64,000 nt of DNA from an uncultured Pelagibacteraceae bacterium (GCA_902561155.1 CACEOY010000002.1:62001-126000); one strand, 5' to 3'. Positions 1 through 8,885 are shown, counted from the first letter of the stretch. The notes: a model not told the origin generated them from the letters alone. A program made the numbers and translations.

Positions 1-102
1 TACCTGAAGATTTTCTACCTCACCAAAGTCTCTAATTAAAGACTTAGAGGCTTTCATGCATGCCTTATACATAATATTTAATTTAGGTGAGTTAATTCTC
101 AT
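1..102 (-). CDS. suhB: Inositol monophosphatase family protein, N-terminal fragment (SuhB-like)
   Basis: This is the first 34 codons of a minus-strand gene that continues beyond the left edge of the window. The ATG is at 102-100, one base after the efp stop, and the frame stays open to base 1. The peptide begins MRINSPKLNIMYKACMKASK and continues with SLIRDFGEVENLQV, which I recognise as the N-terminus of SuhB/inositol-1-monophosphatase-type proteins of alphaproteobacteria. The catalytic metal-binding motifs lie outside the window, so the family call rests on the N-terminus only. It is probably cotranscribed with efp and thiE. Confidence 0.6.
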   Translation of the reverse strand, partial: MRINSPKLNIMYKACMKASKSLIRDFGEVENLQV

Positions 103-103
103 T

Positions 104-667
104 TTAATTATTTTTTTTTACATACTCTAAACTTCTCGAGTCTATTATTATTTTGTCACCATTTTCTATAAATGGGGGTACAGTTATTGTTAAACCATTA
201 TCAAGTTTTGCAGGTTTGTAAGAAGAGGCTGCTGTTTGATTCTTAACAACAGCATCAGTCGTTTCAACTATACAATTAATATTTTTTGGAAGTTCAATTG
301 ATAATGGTCTTTCCTCTAATAACGATATAGTTACTTCTAAATTTTCTTTGAGTAACTTTACTTTTTCGCCTATTAACTCATTTAACATTGATACTTGTTC
401 AAAAGAAATATTATCCATAAAGTAAGAATTTTTATCATCTGAATACAAAAAATTAAATTTTTTTTCATCAACTTCTGCCTTTTCTACATTTTCATTTGAT
501 CGAAACCGTTCGTTTAATTTTGTCCCTTTCAATACGCTTTTTAGTTCAACCTGATTAAATGCTCCTCCCTTACCAGGCTTTACATGTTGAGTTTTTAACA
601 CATTCCACAAATCGTTTTTGTGTTCAATTATCATCCCAGGTTTAATTTCATTCGCAGTTATTTTCAT
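104..667 (-). CDS. efp: Elongation factor P
   Basis: EF-P (187 aa, the usual family length) binds between the ribosomal P and E sites and rescues ribosomes stalled at polyproline stretches. The N-terminal KOW-like domain carries the loop KPGKGGAF at residues 30-37; K33 matches the lysine that EpmA modifies with beta-lysine in E. coli. The OB-fold domains follow, and the C-terminus has the conserved DGLTITVPPFIENGDKI region. The start overlaps the stop of upstream thiE by 4 bases, and an inositol-monophosphatase-like gene follows after one base, so the three are probably one operon. Whether the modification enzymes exist in this genome cannot be seen here. Confidence 0.97.
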   Translation of the reverse strand: MKITANEIKPGMIIEHKNDLWNVLKTQHVKPGKGGAFNQVELKSVLKGTKLNERFRSNENVEKAEVDEKKFNFLYSDDKNSYFMDNISFEQVSMLNELIGEKVKLLKENLEVTISLLEERPLSIELPKNINCIVETTDAVVKNQTAASSYKPAKLDNGLTITVPPFIENGDKIIIDSRSLEYVKKNN

Positions 668-1266
668 TTAAATTTTTTTATAGCTATTTCAGGTTTTAAT
701 TTCGGGTTATCCCAAATAAAACTTGATATTGCAATATATTTAGCACCTAATTTAATAAATTTTTTATAATTAAAATTATTAATCCCACCAATTACAACAA
801 TAGGAAGTTTAATTTTTTTTTTTACTTCAAGCATAATCTTTTGATCAGCTTTTTTGGCCCCAGGTTTAAGCTTGGATTTAAAAAAAGACCCAAAAGCTAC
901 ATAGCTCGCCTTTTGTTTGACTGCCTCTTTAGCAAGTTCGATTGAGCCATGACAAGTTATACCTAAAATTTTATTTTTTAGTTTTTTTTTAGCTGTTTTA
1001 AAAGAACCATCAAGCTGACCCATATGACAACCATCAGCCTTAGTTTTTGATACTAGATTATAATTATCATTAATAATTAGCTTAACTTTATGTTTGTAAG
1101 TTATTTTTCGGATTTTTTTTGCTATCCTTAAAAGGTTATTTTTTTTTATTTTTTTAAGTCTTAATTGAAAAAACTTAACATTTCCGTAAGATAAAACTTT
1201 ATTTAAATCTTCGTAAAATTGCTTTTTAATTTCATTGGGTGAAATCAAATATACTAGTTTTTTCAA
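664..1266 (-). CDS. thiE: Thiamine-phosphate synthase (ThiE-like)
   Basis: A 200-aa TIM-barrel protein resembling thiamine-phosphate synthase, which joins HMP-pyrophosphate and thiazole phosphate. Recognisable ThiE landmarks are QLRLK near residue 35, IINDNYNL near 64-71, DGCHMGQLD near 79-87, GITCHGS near 102-108 and PIVVIGGI near 155-162. The phosphate-binding segment (FGSFFKSKLKPGAKKA) is only moderately like the canonical FGP-F-TxTK form, so a divergent ThiE-like role is possible. It lies between fba (6 bases upstream) and efp (4-base overlap). A thiD homologue is at 19164. No thiC is visible, which fits but does not prove the HMP dependence known for SAR11. Confidence 0.8.
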   Translation of the reverse strand: MKKLVYLISPNEIKKQFYEDLNKVLSYGNVKFFQLRLKKIKKNNLLRIAKKIRKITYKHKVKLIINDNYNLVSKTKADGCHMGQLDGSFKTAKKKLKNKILGITCHGSIELAKEAVKQKASYVAFGSFFKSKLKPGAKKADQKIMLEVKKKIKLPIVVIGGINNFNYKKFIKLGAKYIAISSFIWDNPKLKPEIAIKKFK

Positions 1267-1271
1267 TGTAA

Positions 1272-2288
1272 TTAAGCCGCTGATTCTTTTTCTAAATTTT
1301 CAGACCACTTTCCCGTCGAAGAAAGACCGTTCATTTTAGCTCTATGGTTAAAGGCCTTTTGGATATTATCTATATTTTCTTGATTTTTACCGAATTCTTT
1401 CAATGCACTTGCTTGTAAACCTCTTCCATATGAAAAAGTAATTAAAAAATTCGTATCATTTATTTTATTTATCTCGTTTAAATTCTTGCTCGCTTCTATC
1501 TCTGATTGACCGCCAGATAAAAATGCTATACCCGGCACTTCACTAGGGACATTTTTTTTAAGACAATCTAAAGTTTTTTTTGCTATTTCTTCCGAGCTTG
1601 CTTTGTTTTTACTCTCTGATCCATGTATAATCATATTAGGTTTAAGAACTGTTCCTTTTAAATAAATTTTATGAATTTCAAGTTCATTGTAACATTCATT
1701 AAGAACATTAGTTGTCACTTGATAACATTTTTCAATATCATGTGACCCATCCATTAATACTTCCGGCTCTATTATAGGAACCATTTTAGATTCTTGTACC
1801 AGAGCTGCATATCTTGCTAAAGCATGTGCGTTGGACTTAATAGATTGTGAGGATGGATATTTATCATTTATTTTATATACCGCTCTCCATTTAGTAAACC
1901 TTGCACCTAGACCATAATATTCCTTCAATCTCTCTCGTAAACCGTCCAACCCTTCGGTAACGGTTTCTTCATTGGAACCCGCTAAAGGTTTTGCCCCTTT
2001 ATCAACTTTTATTCCTGGTATCGCGCCATGTTTTGATATTAATTCTGGAATAGTTGGTCCCAGAGTAGTTTTTTGTTTAATTGTTTCATCAAAAAGAATT
2101 ACTCCCCCAATGTAATCTTTCATCCCACTAGAATTAAATAATGTTTGTCTAAAACTTAATCTATTTTTTTCTAAATTTTCTACATTTATACTTTTAAATC
2201 TTTTTGCAATAGTTCCTGTGCTTTCATCAGCGGCTAATATACCTTTTCCCTTAGCGCACATTTTTTTTGCTATATCTTCAATATTCAT
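1272..2288 (-). CDS. fba: Fructose-bisphosphate aldolase, class I
   Basis: A 338-aa class I (Schiff-base) aldolase that cleaves or forms fructose 1,6-bisphosphate. ILAADEST at about residues 17-24 is the family N-terminal signature. FTKWRAVYKI at 131-140 aligns with the muscle-aldolase lysine region, and LKPNM at 215-219 carries the expected Schiff-base lysine (K216). The length is close to eukaryote-like class I aldolases, and there are no class II zinc histidine motifs. It lies 9 bases downstream of pgk in a tkt-pgk-fba-thiE-efp run, so coexpression as a lower-glycolysis/gluconeogenesis and pentose-phosphate operon is likely. Confidence 0.95.
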   Translation of the reverse strand: MNIEDIAKKMCAKGKGILAADESTGTIAKRFKSINVENLEKNRLSFRQTLFNSSGMKDYIGGVILFDETIKQKTTLGPTIPELISKHGAIPGIKVDKGAKPLAGSNEETVTEGLDGLRERLKEYYGLGARFTKWRAVYKINDKYPSSQSIKSNAHALARYAALVQESKMVPIIEPEVLMDGSHDIEKCYQVTTNVLNECYNELEIHKIYLKGTVLKPNMIIHGSESKNKASSEEIAKKTLDCLKKNVPSEVPGIAFLSGGQSEIEASKNLNEINKINDTNFLITFSYGRGLQASALKEFGKNQENIDNIQKAFNHRAKMNGLSSTGKWSENLEKESAA

Positions 2289-2297
2289 AATTGATTT

Positions 2298-3488
2298 TTA
2301 TTTTAAAACTTCTATTGCAGGCAAGTTTTTTCCCTCTATATATTCTAAAAAAGCCCCTCCTGCTGTTGATAAGTGAGTAAAATTCACATTTAACCGATTA
2401 TTTTTAATGGAGGAAATAGTGTCCCCACCACCTACAATTGATATTAAAGAATTTTTATTTGTATTATCGGAAATTTTTTTTGCTAAAGACACAGTTCCTT
2501 TTGAAAAATTCTCATTTTCAAAATACCCAGCGGGTCCATTCCAAAGCACTGTTTTAGAAATATCAATAATTTTACTAATTCTGTCAATAGTTTGTGGACC
2601 TATGTCCAGGATTATCTCATTATCGCTTACTTTATTTAAATCTTTAAATATTGCCTCACCATCAGCAGAACCTGAAACTGCAAAATCAAATGGTGTTATA
2701 ATTTCACAATTACTATTACCAACTTTATCGTATATTTTTTTGATAATTTTTTCAGAACCAGGCTCAACTAATGATTTTCCTATTTTAATTCCTTTGAATT
2801 TTATAAAATTATTTGCCATTGCGCCTACAATTATTAAGTTATCTACTTTTTCTATTAAAGAAGTAATAACTCCCAGTTTTGTAGAAATTTTGGACCCCCC
2901 AATTATACAAGTTGTTGGACTTTTCTTATTTTTTAAAACCATATTTATTGAGTGAATTTCCTTCATAAACAAAGGTCCAGCGTAAGAACTTTTTATGTGT
3001 TTAGTAATTTTATGTATAGATGTTTGTTTTCTATGAGCGCAAGAAAAAGCATCATTTATATATATATCGCCTAAAGAAGATAGATTTTTTGCAAAATTCT
3101 CGTCATTTTTAATTTCACCTTCATTAAGCCTAATATTTTCAAAAAAAATTATCTCACCATTATTTACAAAACGCACTTTATCCATTGTTTTATTTGTAAT
3201 TTTTTCTGAAAAGAAATATATTTTATTGTTAATCTTTTCCTTTAGATATTCATAAACGGGTTTCAAAGATAAGTTTTGATCCTTGTCACTTTTAGGCCTT
3301 CCAAGGTGAGAAATTAATAAAACTTTTGCATCTTTTTTCAATAAACTTTCAATAAATGGTATACTTAAATTTATCCTGGTTTTGTCTTGAATAACCTCAT
3401 TTATAATAGGCACATTAAAATCTGATCGAAGAATTACTCTTTTATTTTTTATATCAATATTGTCATTAAAACTTCTTATTTTTTCCAT
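2298..3488 (-). CDS. pgk: Phosphoglycerate kinase
   Basis: Phosphoglycerate kinase (396 aa, normal length) interconverts 1,3-bisphosphoglycerate and 3-phosphoglycerate with ADP/ATP. The N-domain signature RSDFNVPI is at 21-28, the substrate loop SHLGRPK at about 60-66, and FxENxR (FFENIRLNEGE) at about 115-125. The nucleotide-binding C-domain has GGSKISTKLG and the terminal GGGDTISS loop. It is spaced 11 bases from tkt and 9 from fba. In many alphaproteobacteria gap sits between tkt and pgk; it does not here. Confidence 0.97.
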   Translation of the reverse strand: MEKIRSFNDNIDIKNKRVILRSDFNVPIINEVIQDKTRINLSIPFIESLLKKDAKVLLISHLGRPKSDKDQNLSLKPVYEYLKEKINNKIYFFSEKITNKTMDKVRFVNNGEIIFFENIRLNEGEIKNDENFAKNLSSLGDIYINDAFSCAHRKQTSIHKITKHIKSSYAGPLFMKEIHSINMVLKNKKSPTTCIIGGSKISTKLGVITSLIEKVDNLIIVGAMANNFIKFKGIKIGKSLVEPGSEKIIKKIYDKVGNSNCEIITPFDFAVSGSADGEAIFKDLNKVSDNEIILDIGPQTIDRISKIIDISKTVLWNGPAGYFENENFSKGTVSLAKKISDNTNKNSLISIVGGGDTISSIKNNRLNVNFTHLSTAGGAFLEYIEGKNLPAIEVLK

Positions 3489-3499
3489 AAACTTAGAAT

Positions 3500-5482
3500 T
3501 TATTTTCTTAATTTTTTTTGAATAATCGAAGCTATCTTATTAGAAGTTAAATTCATCTCTTCATAAATTTCTTTATACGGTGCACTTTTTCCAAATTTAT
3601 CAATTCCCATTGCAATGTCATCTTTTTTTAGATACTTATGCCAACAAAATACTGACCCTGCTTCAATAGAAACGATTAATCTATCATTTTCTAAAATTTT
3701 ATTTTTATAATCATCATCTTGTTGATCGAACAATTCTTGGCACGGCATTGAAACAACTTTAGACTCAACACCTAAATTCTTTAAAAGTTCTTGCGTTTCA
3801 AGAGCCAAACTTACTTCAGATCCAGAAGCAATTATCGTTACTTTGTTGTCATGAGACGTAATATTAATTTCGTAAGCTCCTTTAAGACATTTATTATTTT
3901 TATCAGGATATTTACTTATATAACCCAACTTTTGTCTTGAAAGTACAATTGCACTCGGTCCTTTATCATTGTTTAATGAAGCTTCCCAACATTCTAAAGT
4001 TTCATTGATGTCCGCTGGTCTGAAAACATTTAAATTAGGTATTGCTCTTAAACCCGATAAATGTTCTATAGGCTGATGTGTTGGCCCATCCTCCCCTAAA
4101 CCAATTGAGTCATGAGAAAATATATATATAACACGTAATCCCATCAAAGCCGAAAGCCTGATAGATGGTTTGCAATAATCAGAAAAAATTAAAAATGTTC
4201 CGCCATATGGTATTAAATTATGATATAGCGCAATTCCATTCATAATTCCTGCCATACCATGCTCTCTAACCCCATAATGTATGTAATTACCTCCGTAATT
4301 TTTAGAATTTAAAATTACAGAATTAGAAGTTTTTGTGTTATTCGAGCCACTTAAATCTGCAGAGCCACCAACTAAATTAGGCATTAAATTTTTTAAAGAC
4401 TCAATTACTTTCATAGAACATTGTCTTGTAGCCATTGATGGTTTTTCTTTAAAGTATTTCTCTTTTTCTGAACTAATTAATTCCTCTAATTTATCTTTTA
4501 AAATAGCGTTATTAAGATTATTAAAATTTTCTTTAATTTCATTTTTAGATTTATTAAGATTGTTTAACCAATCTTTTTCAACAATCTCTCCTTTATCTCC
4601 AATATTTCTCCACTCAGTTAGAATTTCACTTGGTACTTCAAAAGGAGGATATGGCCATTTAAGTTTTTTCCTCACTAATTTTATCTCATCATCACCTAAA
4701 GGAGCACCATGAGAAGAAGACTTACCAGATTTATTAGGTGACCCATACCCAATTATAGTTTTACAAGAAATTAAAGTTGGCTTGCTAGACTTATGGGCTT
4801 TTTTAATTGCAGTATCAATTTGTCTCTCATTATGGCCATTTATTTCTATAAAATTCCAGCCATAAGACTCAAACCTTTTTTTGTAATTATCAGATACACT
4901 TAATGAAGTAGATCCATCAATTGAAATTTTATTATTGTCAAAAAAAACAATTAAATTTTTTAATTTTAAGTGACCAGCTAAACTCATTGACTCATGGCTT
5001 ATTCCCTCCATTAAGTCTCCGTCGCTCGCTATAACATAAGTCTTGTTATTTATTATTTTCTGACCAAATTTTTTTTTATAATTCTCCGATGCTATTGCCA
5101 ATCCTACTGCGTTAGCCAGGCCTTGTCCCAAAGGACCAGTAGTAGTTTCGATGCCAGAATTATTGATATACTCTGGATGTCCAGCACAAATAGAATTTAA
5201 TTTTCTAAAATTTTTTAAATCTTCTAATTTTACTTTCTCATAACCAGTTAAGTAGAGCAATGAATATAAAAGCATTGACCCATGACCAGCAGATAAAATA
5301 AATCTGTCTCTATTAATCCAAGAAGGATTTTTTGGATTAAACCTCAGGTGGAATTTAAATAGTACCGTAGCAACTTCTGCCATACCCATAGGCATTCCAG
5401 GATGTCCTGAATTGGCTTTTTGAACTGCATCAATAGATAAAAATCTAATTGCGTTTGCTAACTGATCAACTTTTATTTTCAC
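3500..5482 (-). CDS. tkt: Transketolase
   Basis: A thiamine-diphosphate-dependent transketolase (660 aa) moving two-carbon units between pentose-, hexose- and tetrose-phosphates. Visible motifs are SGHPGMPMGMAE (25-36), the GHGSMLLYSLLY region (67-78), the ThDP/Mg motif starting SDGDLMEG (153-160) and ending at FDNN (181-184), and in the pyrimidine domain the FSDYCKPSIRLSALM and GLGEDGPTHQPIEHL segments typical of full-length transketolases. It is the first gene of the tkt-pgk-fba-thiE-efp run and is divergent from the zapA operon across a 56-base gap that should hold both promoters. Confidence 0.97.
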   Translation of the reverse strand: MKIKVDQLANAIRFLSIDAVQKANSGHPGMPMGMAEVATVLFKFHLRFNPKNPSWINRDRFILSAGHGSMLLYSLLYLTGYEKVKLEDLKNFRKLNSICAGHPEYINNSGIETTTGPLGQGLANAVGLAIASENYKKKFGQKIINNKTYVIASDGDLMEGISHESMSLAGHLKLKNLIVFFDNNKISIDGSTSLSVSDNYKKRFESYGWNFIEINGHNERQIDTAIKKAHKSSKPTLISCKTIIGYGSPNKSGKSSSHGAPLGDDEIKLVRKKLKWPYPPFEVPSEILTEWRNIGDKGEIVEKDWLNNLNKSKNEIKENFNNLNNAILKDKLEELISSEKEKYFKEKPSMATRQCSMKVIESLKNLMPNLVGGSADLSGSNNTKTSNSVILNSKNYGGNYIHYGVREHGMAGIMNGIALYHNLIPYGGTFLIFSDYCKPSIRLSALMGLRVIYIFSHDSIGLGEDGPTHQPIEHLSGLRAIPNLNVFRPADINETLECWEASLNNDKGPSAIVLSRQKLGYISKYPDKNNKCLKGAYEINITSHDNKVTIIASGSEVSLALETQELLKNLGVESKVVSMPCQELFDQQDDDYKNKILENDRLIVSIEAGSVFCWHKYLKKDDIAMGIDKFGKSAPYKEIYEEMNLTSNKIASIIQKKLRK

Positions 5483-5538
5483 TGTTAATTTACCTATATA
5501 GACTTAGAGTAAGTATATCAATATTATGATACATTTAC

Positions 5539-5865
5539 ATGATGAAAAACTTTGAGAAGAAAGAAACAAATTTAAATCAGTTAATTGATAAATTAGCAAA
5601 TTTAAATACAAGTTATTCACAGCATAACTTTGATAATCAGTCTATCGAAAAAGAGAGGGATTCAATTAAATTTGAAAAAGAAGAACTAGAAAAGAAAAAC
5701 CAAGAAATTTTAAGAGAGCACAAATATTTAAAGGAAAGAATAAAAAAACTTGAAAATGAACTGAAGTTAAAGAAAGAACTTGAGAAAAAATTTAATCAAG
5801 ATATTAATGATCTAAATCAAGAAACTCAAAGTCTTGTAGATGAAATTGAAAAATGGCAAATGTAA
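5539..5865 (+). CDS. Small coiled-coil protein of unknown function upstream of zapA
   Basis: A 108-aa protein rich in Glu, Lys and Asn, predicted from heptad-like spacing to be almost entirely coiled coil from about residue 35 to the end. It has no signal peptide or membrane segment. Two adjacent Met codons begin the frame; either may be the start. It overlaps zapA by 13 bases, so translational coupling is likely. Short coiled-coil proteins occur at this position beside zapA in other alphaproteobacteria, which suggests a partner of cell-division protein ZapA, but I do not recognise a characterised family and the function is unproven. Confidence 0.75.
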   Translation: MMKNFEKKETNLNQLIDKLANLNTSYSQHNFDNQSIEKERDSIKFEKEELEKKNQEILREHKYLKERIKKLENELKLKKELEKKFNQDINDLNQETQSLVDEIEKWQM

Positions 5866-6299
5866 ATATAAAATTTAATGGCAAAGATTATCTTTTATCT
5901 TGTGATGATGGACAAGAAGAGTCCTTAAAAAAATTAACTTCTTTTTTAGATAAGAAATATTTAGAACTAAAAAAAAAGCTAGGCAATATTGGTGAAAATA
6001 AACTTTTGTTAATTACAGCCATAAAGTTAATAGATGAACATTTTGACCTGAGGAGAAGAGTTAAAGATCAAAAAGATAAACTAGAAGGACTATCAAAAAA
6101 ATTTATTGAGCTCAAATCGTTAGCTATAAAATATAAAGATATTAAAGAAATAGAAATAAAAGACTTAAATAAGGATATAGAAACTATTAAAAAAAACATA
6201 GAAGAGGCCAATTCTATGTACGAAAACATGTTAGATAGAACAACCGAGTCTTTGGAAAAAATTATTAAAAACGCTGAAGCTTCCTCTAATATTCAGTAA
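5853..6299 (+). CDS. zapA: Cell division protein ZapA
   Basis: A 148-aa ZapA-like protein, which bundles FtsZ filaments at the division ring. The N-terminal globular part (ANVNIKFNGKDYLLSCDDGQEE, then the LTSFLDKKYLELKKKLG helix) matches the ZapA fold, and residues from about 50 onward form a long coiled-coil tail with a C-terminal extension to 148 aa, longer than the E. coli protein. It overlaps the preceding coiled-coil gene by 13 bases. Its stop codon shares one base with the next ATG (TAATG), leaving no room for the 6S RNA gene often found between zapA and the cyclo-ligase gene. Confidence 0.85.
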   Translation: MANVNIKFNGKDYLLSCDDGQEESLKKLTSFLDKKYLELKKKLGNIGENKLLLITAIKLIDEHFDLRRRVKDQKDKLEGLSKKFIELKSLAIKYKDIKEIEIKDLNKDIETIKKNIEEANSMYENMLDRTTESLEKIIKNAEASSNIQ

Positions 6300-6862
6300 T
6301 GAAAAATAAAGATCAACTAAGAAAAAAATTTTTAACCCTAAGAAAAAAAAAATATTTCGAAGTTTCAATTAAAAAATTTGATAAATTAATAAACTACATT
6401 ACAAAGAGAAATAAAACGAAAAAAAAACTTTTAATTGGCCTATATTATCCGTCAAATTACGAATTCAATATTCTTAAATTAATAAGTAAATTTAAAAATT
6501 CAAAAACAATACTTCTTTTACCTAAAATACTCGAAGGAAATTTTATGAAATTTGTTGAATGGAGAAAGAAAGATATATTAACCGTTAATAAATTTGGTAT
6601 ACCTGAGCCTTTTGAAATAAAAAAAAAGAATTATTTACCTGATATTGTTATTGTTCCATTAGTAGCATTTGACAATTATAAAAATAGACTTGGTTATGGA
6701 AAAGGTTTTTATGATCGTTATTTGTTTAAATTAATCAAACTTAATAAAAAAATTGAAACTATTGGGGTGGGTTTTTCGTTTCAAAAATATAAAAAGATAC
6801 CAACATCTAATTTTGATTTTAAACTTAATAATATATATACCGAGAAAGGCTTCATGAAATGA
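6299..6862 (+). CDS. fau: 5-formyltetrahydrofolate cyclo-ligase
   Basis: A 187-aa 5-FCL/YgfA-family enzyme that converts 5-formyl-THF to 5,10-methenyl-THF with ATP. The N-terminus KDQLRKKFLTLRKK resembles the family's basic helix. The middle holds the LIGLYYPSNYEFN substrate segment and the LLPKIL strand, and the C-terminal nucleotide-binding motif is RLGYGKGFYDRYL. It sits directly after zapA, the classical neighbour of ygfA in proteobacteria, and overlaps the next gene by 4 bases. It adds to the folate/one-carbon theme of the window (folP, fhs, ygfZ). Confidence 0.93.
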   Translation: MKNKDQLRKKFLTLRKKKYFEVSIKKFDKLINYITKRNKTKKKLLIGLYYPSNYEFNILKLISKFKNSKTILLLPKILEGNFMKFVEWRKKDILTVNKFGIPEPFEIKKKNYLPDIVIVPLVAFDNYKNRLGYGKGFYDRYLFKLIKLNKKIETIGVGFSFQKYKKIPTSNFDFKLNNIYTEKGFMK

Positions 6863-7665
6863 AAATTCTTGTATTAGGTGATGTGTGCGGGCCAGCAGGT
6901 ATTAAAATTGTTAAACTAAAACTAAATAAAATTATAAAAGAAAAAAAAATTGATTTTACGATCGCTAATGGTGAAAATGCTGCAGATAATGGAAAAGGAA
7001 TCACAAAAAAAAATTTTAAGGACCTAATTAATTCTGGCGTTGATGTAGTTACTTCAGGTAATCATATTTGGGATCAAAAGGAGGTTTTAGAAATTATTGA
7101 TAAAGAAAAAAAGTTGATAAGGCCAGCTAATTTATTAAATGGACAACCCGGGAGTGGTTATGGAATTTATGAAATTAAAGATAAAAAAATCGCAGTAGTA
7201 AATTTAATTGGAAATGTGTTTATGAAAAAAAGTCAGGATTTATTTTCATTTACAGAAAAAATTATGAAAAAGATTAAACTAAAGAAGGACGTAGATTTTA
7301 TTGTAATTGATATACACGGAGAGATCACTAGTGAAAAAATGGCATTAGGTCATTTTTTAGATGGCAAAGTTACAACTGTTGTTGGAACACATACCCATGT
7401 TCCAACGTCTGACACAAAAATTTTAAAAAATGGAACAGCATATCAAACAGATCTAGGTATGTGTGGCGATTATGACTCTGTTATTGGTATGAATAAAGAA
7501 AACTCTATAAAAAAATTTAAAAAAGATCCGTCCGCAGAAAATCATTTCCCAGCTGATGGCGATGCTTCAATAAGTGGTGTAATCGTTGATGCTGATGATA
7601 AAACTGGTCTAGCTAATAATATAAATCAAATAATTATTGGTGGAAATTTAAAACAAAAAACTTAA
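6859..7665 (+). CDS. YmdB-family metallophosphoesterase
   Basis: A 268-aa member of the YmdB/TIGR00282 calcineurin-like phosphoesterases; the Bacillus homologue hydrolyses 2',3'-cyclic nucleotides. The dinuclear metal-site motifs are visible: GDVCGPAG at residues 7-14, ANGENAA at about 37-43, TSGNHIWD at about 66-73, DIHGE near 150 and GTHTHVPTSD near 174-183. There is no export signal, so it should be cytoplasmic. It overlaps fau by 4 bases and its stop codon abuts the yebC ATG. Its physiological substrate here is not known. Confidence 0.9.
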   Translation: MKILVLGDVCGPAGIKIVKLKLNKIIKEKKIDFTIANGENAADNGKGITKKNFKDLINSGVDVVTSGNHIWDQKEVLEIIDKEKKLIRPANLLNGQPGSGYGIYEIKDKKIAVVNLIGNVFMKKSQDLFSFTEKIMKKIKLKKDVDFIVIDIHGEITSEKMALGHFLDGKVTTVVGTHTHVPTSDTKILKNGTAYQTDLGMCGDYDSVIGMNKENSIKKFKKDPSAENHFPADGDASISGVIVDADDKTGLANNINQIIIGGNLKQKT

Positions 7666-8382
7666 ATGGCTGGACACTCGCATTGGGCTGGTATTAAGCA
7701 TAAAAAAGGAAGACAAGATAAAGTACGATCTAAACTTTTTTCAAAACTATCTAGAGAAATTACTGTTGCGGCTAAACTGGGTGAAAAAGATCCCGATATG
7801 AATCCCAGATTAAGATCAGCAATACAAACTGCAAAACAATCAAATATGCCTAAAGAAAATATAAATCGAGCCATAAGCAAATCTGAAATAAACTCTGGAG
7901 AAAATTATGAAAATTTAAGATATGAGGGATATGGAGCATTTAATACTGCCTTAATAATTGAAACTTTAACTGATAATAAAAATAGAACCACGTCAACAAT
8001 TAGAACAATTTTACAAAAAAATGGAGGAAGATTAGGTGAAAATGGATCTACATCTCATCTTTTCTATAATTGTGGGGTAATTAGAATTGAAAATAAAAAT
8101 TTAAATAATGATGAAGCCCTGGAATTAGCCATAAACTCTGGCGCAAATGAATGTGAGAGCTCTAATGAATATCACGAAATTATAAGTGAAATGAAAGACT
8201 TTTATAAAGTAAAAAATAAGATAGAAAATAAAATAAGCAATTTCATATACTCTGGTATAGAGTGGAGAGCTCATAACGTTTTAAAATTATCAAATGAGCA
8301 AAAAAAAAAAGTAGTTGTTATGTTGGAAAGTTTGGATGAAATTGACGACATTCAAAACATATTTATAAATTGTGAATTTTAA
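7666..8382 (+). CDS. yebC: YebC/PmpR-family regulator
   Basis: A 238-aa YebC/PmpR-family protein, a conserved cytoplasmic family described as transcriptional regulators or, more recently, translation-associated factors easing ribosome pausing. The N-terminus MAGHSHWAGIKHKKGRQD is diagnostic, followed by the KLSREITVAAKLGEKDPDMNPRLR region and NMPKENINRAISK. The start directly follows the preceding stop. In most proteobacteria yebC is followed by ruvC-ruvA-ruvB; here a phage-type RuvC-like gene follows 14 bases later and ruvAB are absent. Confidence 0.95.
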   Translation: MAGHSHWAGIKHKKGRQDKVRSKLFSKLSREITVAAKLGEKDPDMNPRLRSAIQTAKQSNMPKENINRAISKSEINSGENYENLRYEGYGAFNTALIIETLTDNKNRTTSTIRTILQKNGGRLGENGSTSHLFYNCGVIRIENKNLNNDEALELAINSGANECESSNEYHEIISEMKDFYKVKNKIENKISNFIYSGIEWRAHNVLKLSNEQKKKVVVMLESLDEIDDIQNIFINCEF

Positions 8383-8396
8383 AATACAAATATATA

Positions 8397-8885
8397 ATGA
8401 GAATATTTGGAATTGATCCAGGAATAGCAGGTGCTATAGCTATACTTGAGGAAAAAAAAATAGTTGATGTAATTGATCTGCCTACAATGGCTGACGGAAA
8501 AAAAAACAAAAGGCAGCTAAATAGTGCGCATTTATCTCAATATATCTCAAGTAATATCAAAGATATAAATAAAACTGTTGTGGTAGTCGAACAAGTCAAC
8601 GCTATGCCAGGCCAAGGAGTAACAAGTATGTTTAATTTTGGTCAAACATTCGGAGCGATAAAAGGTATAAGTGCAACGCTTAAATTACCAATTTTTTTTG
8701 TAAGACCATCAAAATGGAAAAAACATTTTGAATTAATTAATTCCTCAAAAGACGCAAGTCGTACTAAAGTAATTGAAATGTACCCAGCATTTGCAGATAA
8801 ACTATCAAAAAAAAAGGATGTAAATAAGTCTGATGCTATTTTAATAGCAAGATTTTATAGCGAAACAGGCTTTAAAGATGACTAA
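8397..8885 (+). CDS. RuvC-like Holliday-junction resolvase, phage-type
   Basis: A 162-aa RNase-H-fold nuclease at the usual ruvC position. Predicted acidic metal ligands are D7 in FGIDPGIAGAIA, E65 in VVVEQVNAMPGQG, and D141/D146 in KKDVNKSDAILIA. The sequence EQVNAMPGQGVTSMFNFGQ followed by FVRPSKWKKHF resembles RuvC-like resolvases of phages and some alphaproteobacteria more than E. coli RuvC, which has a different central region. The next gene is tolQ 64 bases later; ruvA, ruvB and ybgC, which commonly lie between, are not present. The likely role is branched-DNA cleavage, but independence from RuvAB is only inferred. Confidence 0.8.
   Translation: MRIFGIDPGIAGAIAILEEKKIVDVIDLPTMADGKKNKRQLNSAHLSQYISSNIKDINKTVVVVEQVNAMPGQGVTSMFNFGQTFGAIKGISATLKLPIFFVRPSKWKKHFELINSSKDASRTKVIEMYPAFADKLSKKKDVNKSDAILIARFYSETGFKDD

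Noticed and set aside
2407-2955. Open frame of 182 codons on the plus strand within pgk
   Set aside because: It lies wholly antisense to a gene with clear PGK motifs, has hydrophobic composition expected of reversed codons and no family resemblance. The same applies to other antisense frames in tkt, ftsH, purA, tolA and the aldehyde dehydrogenase.
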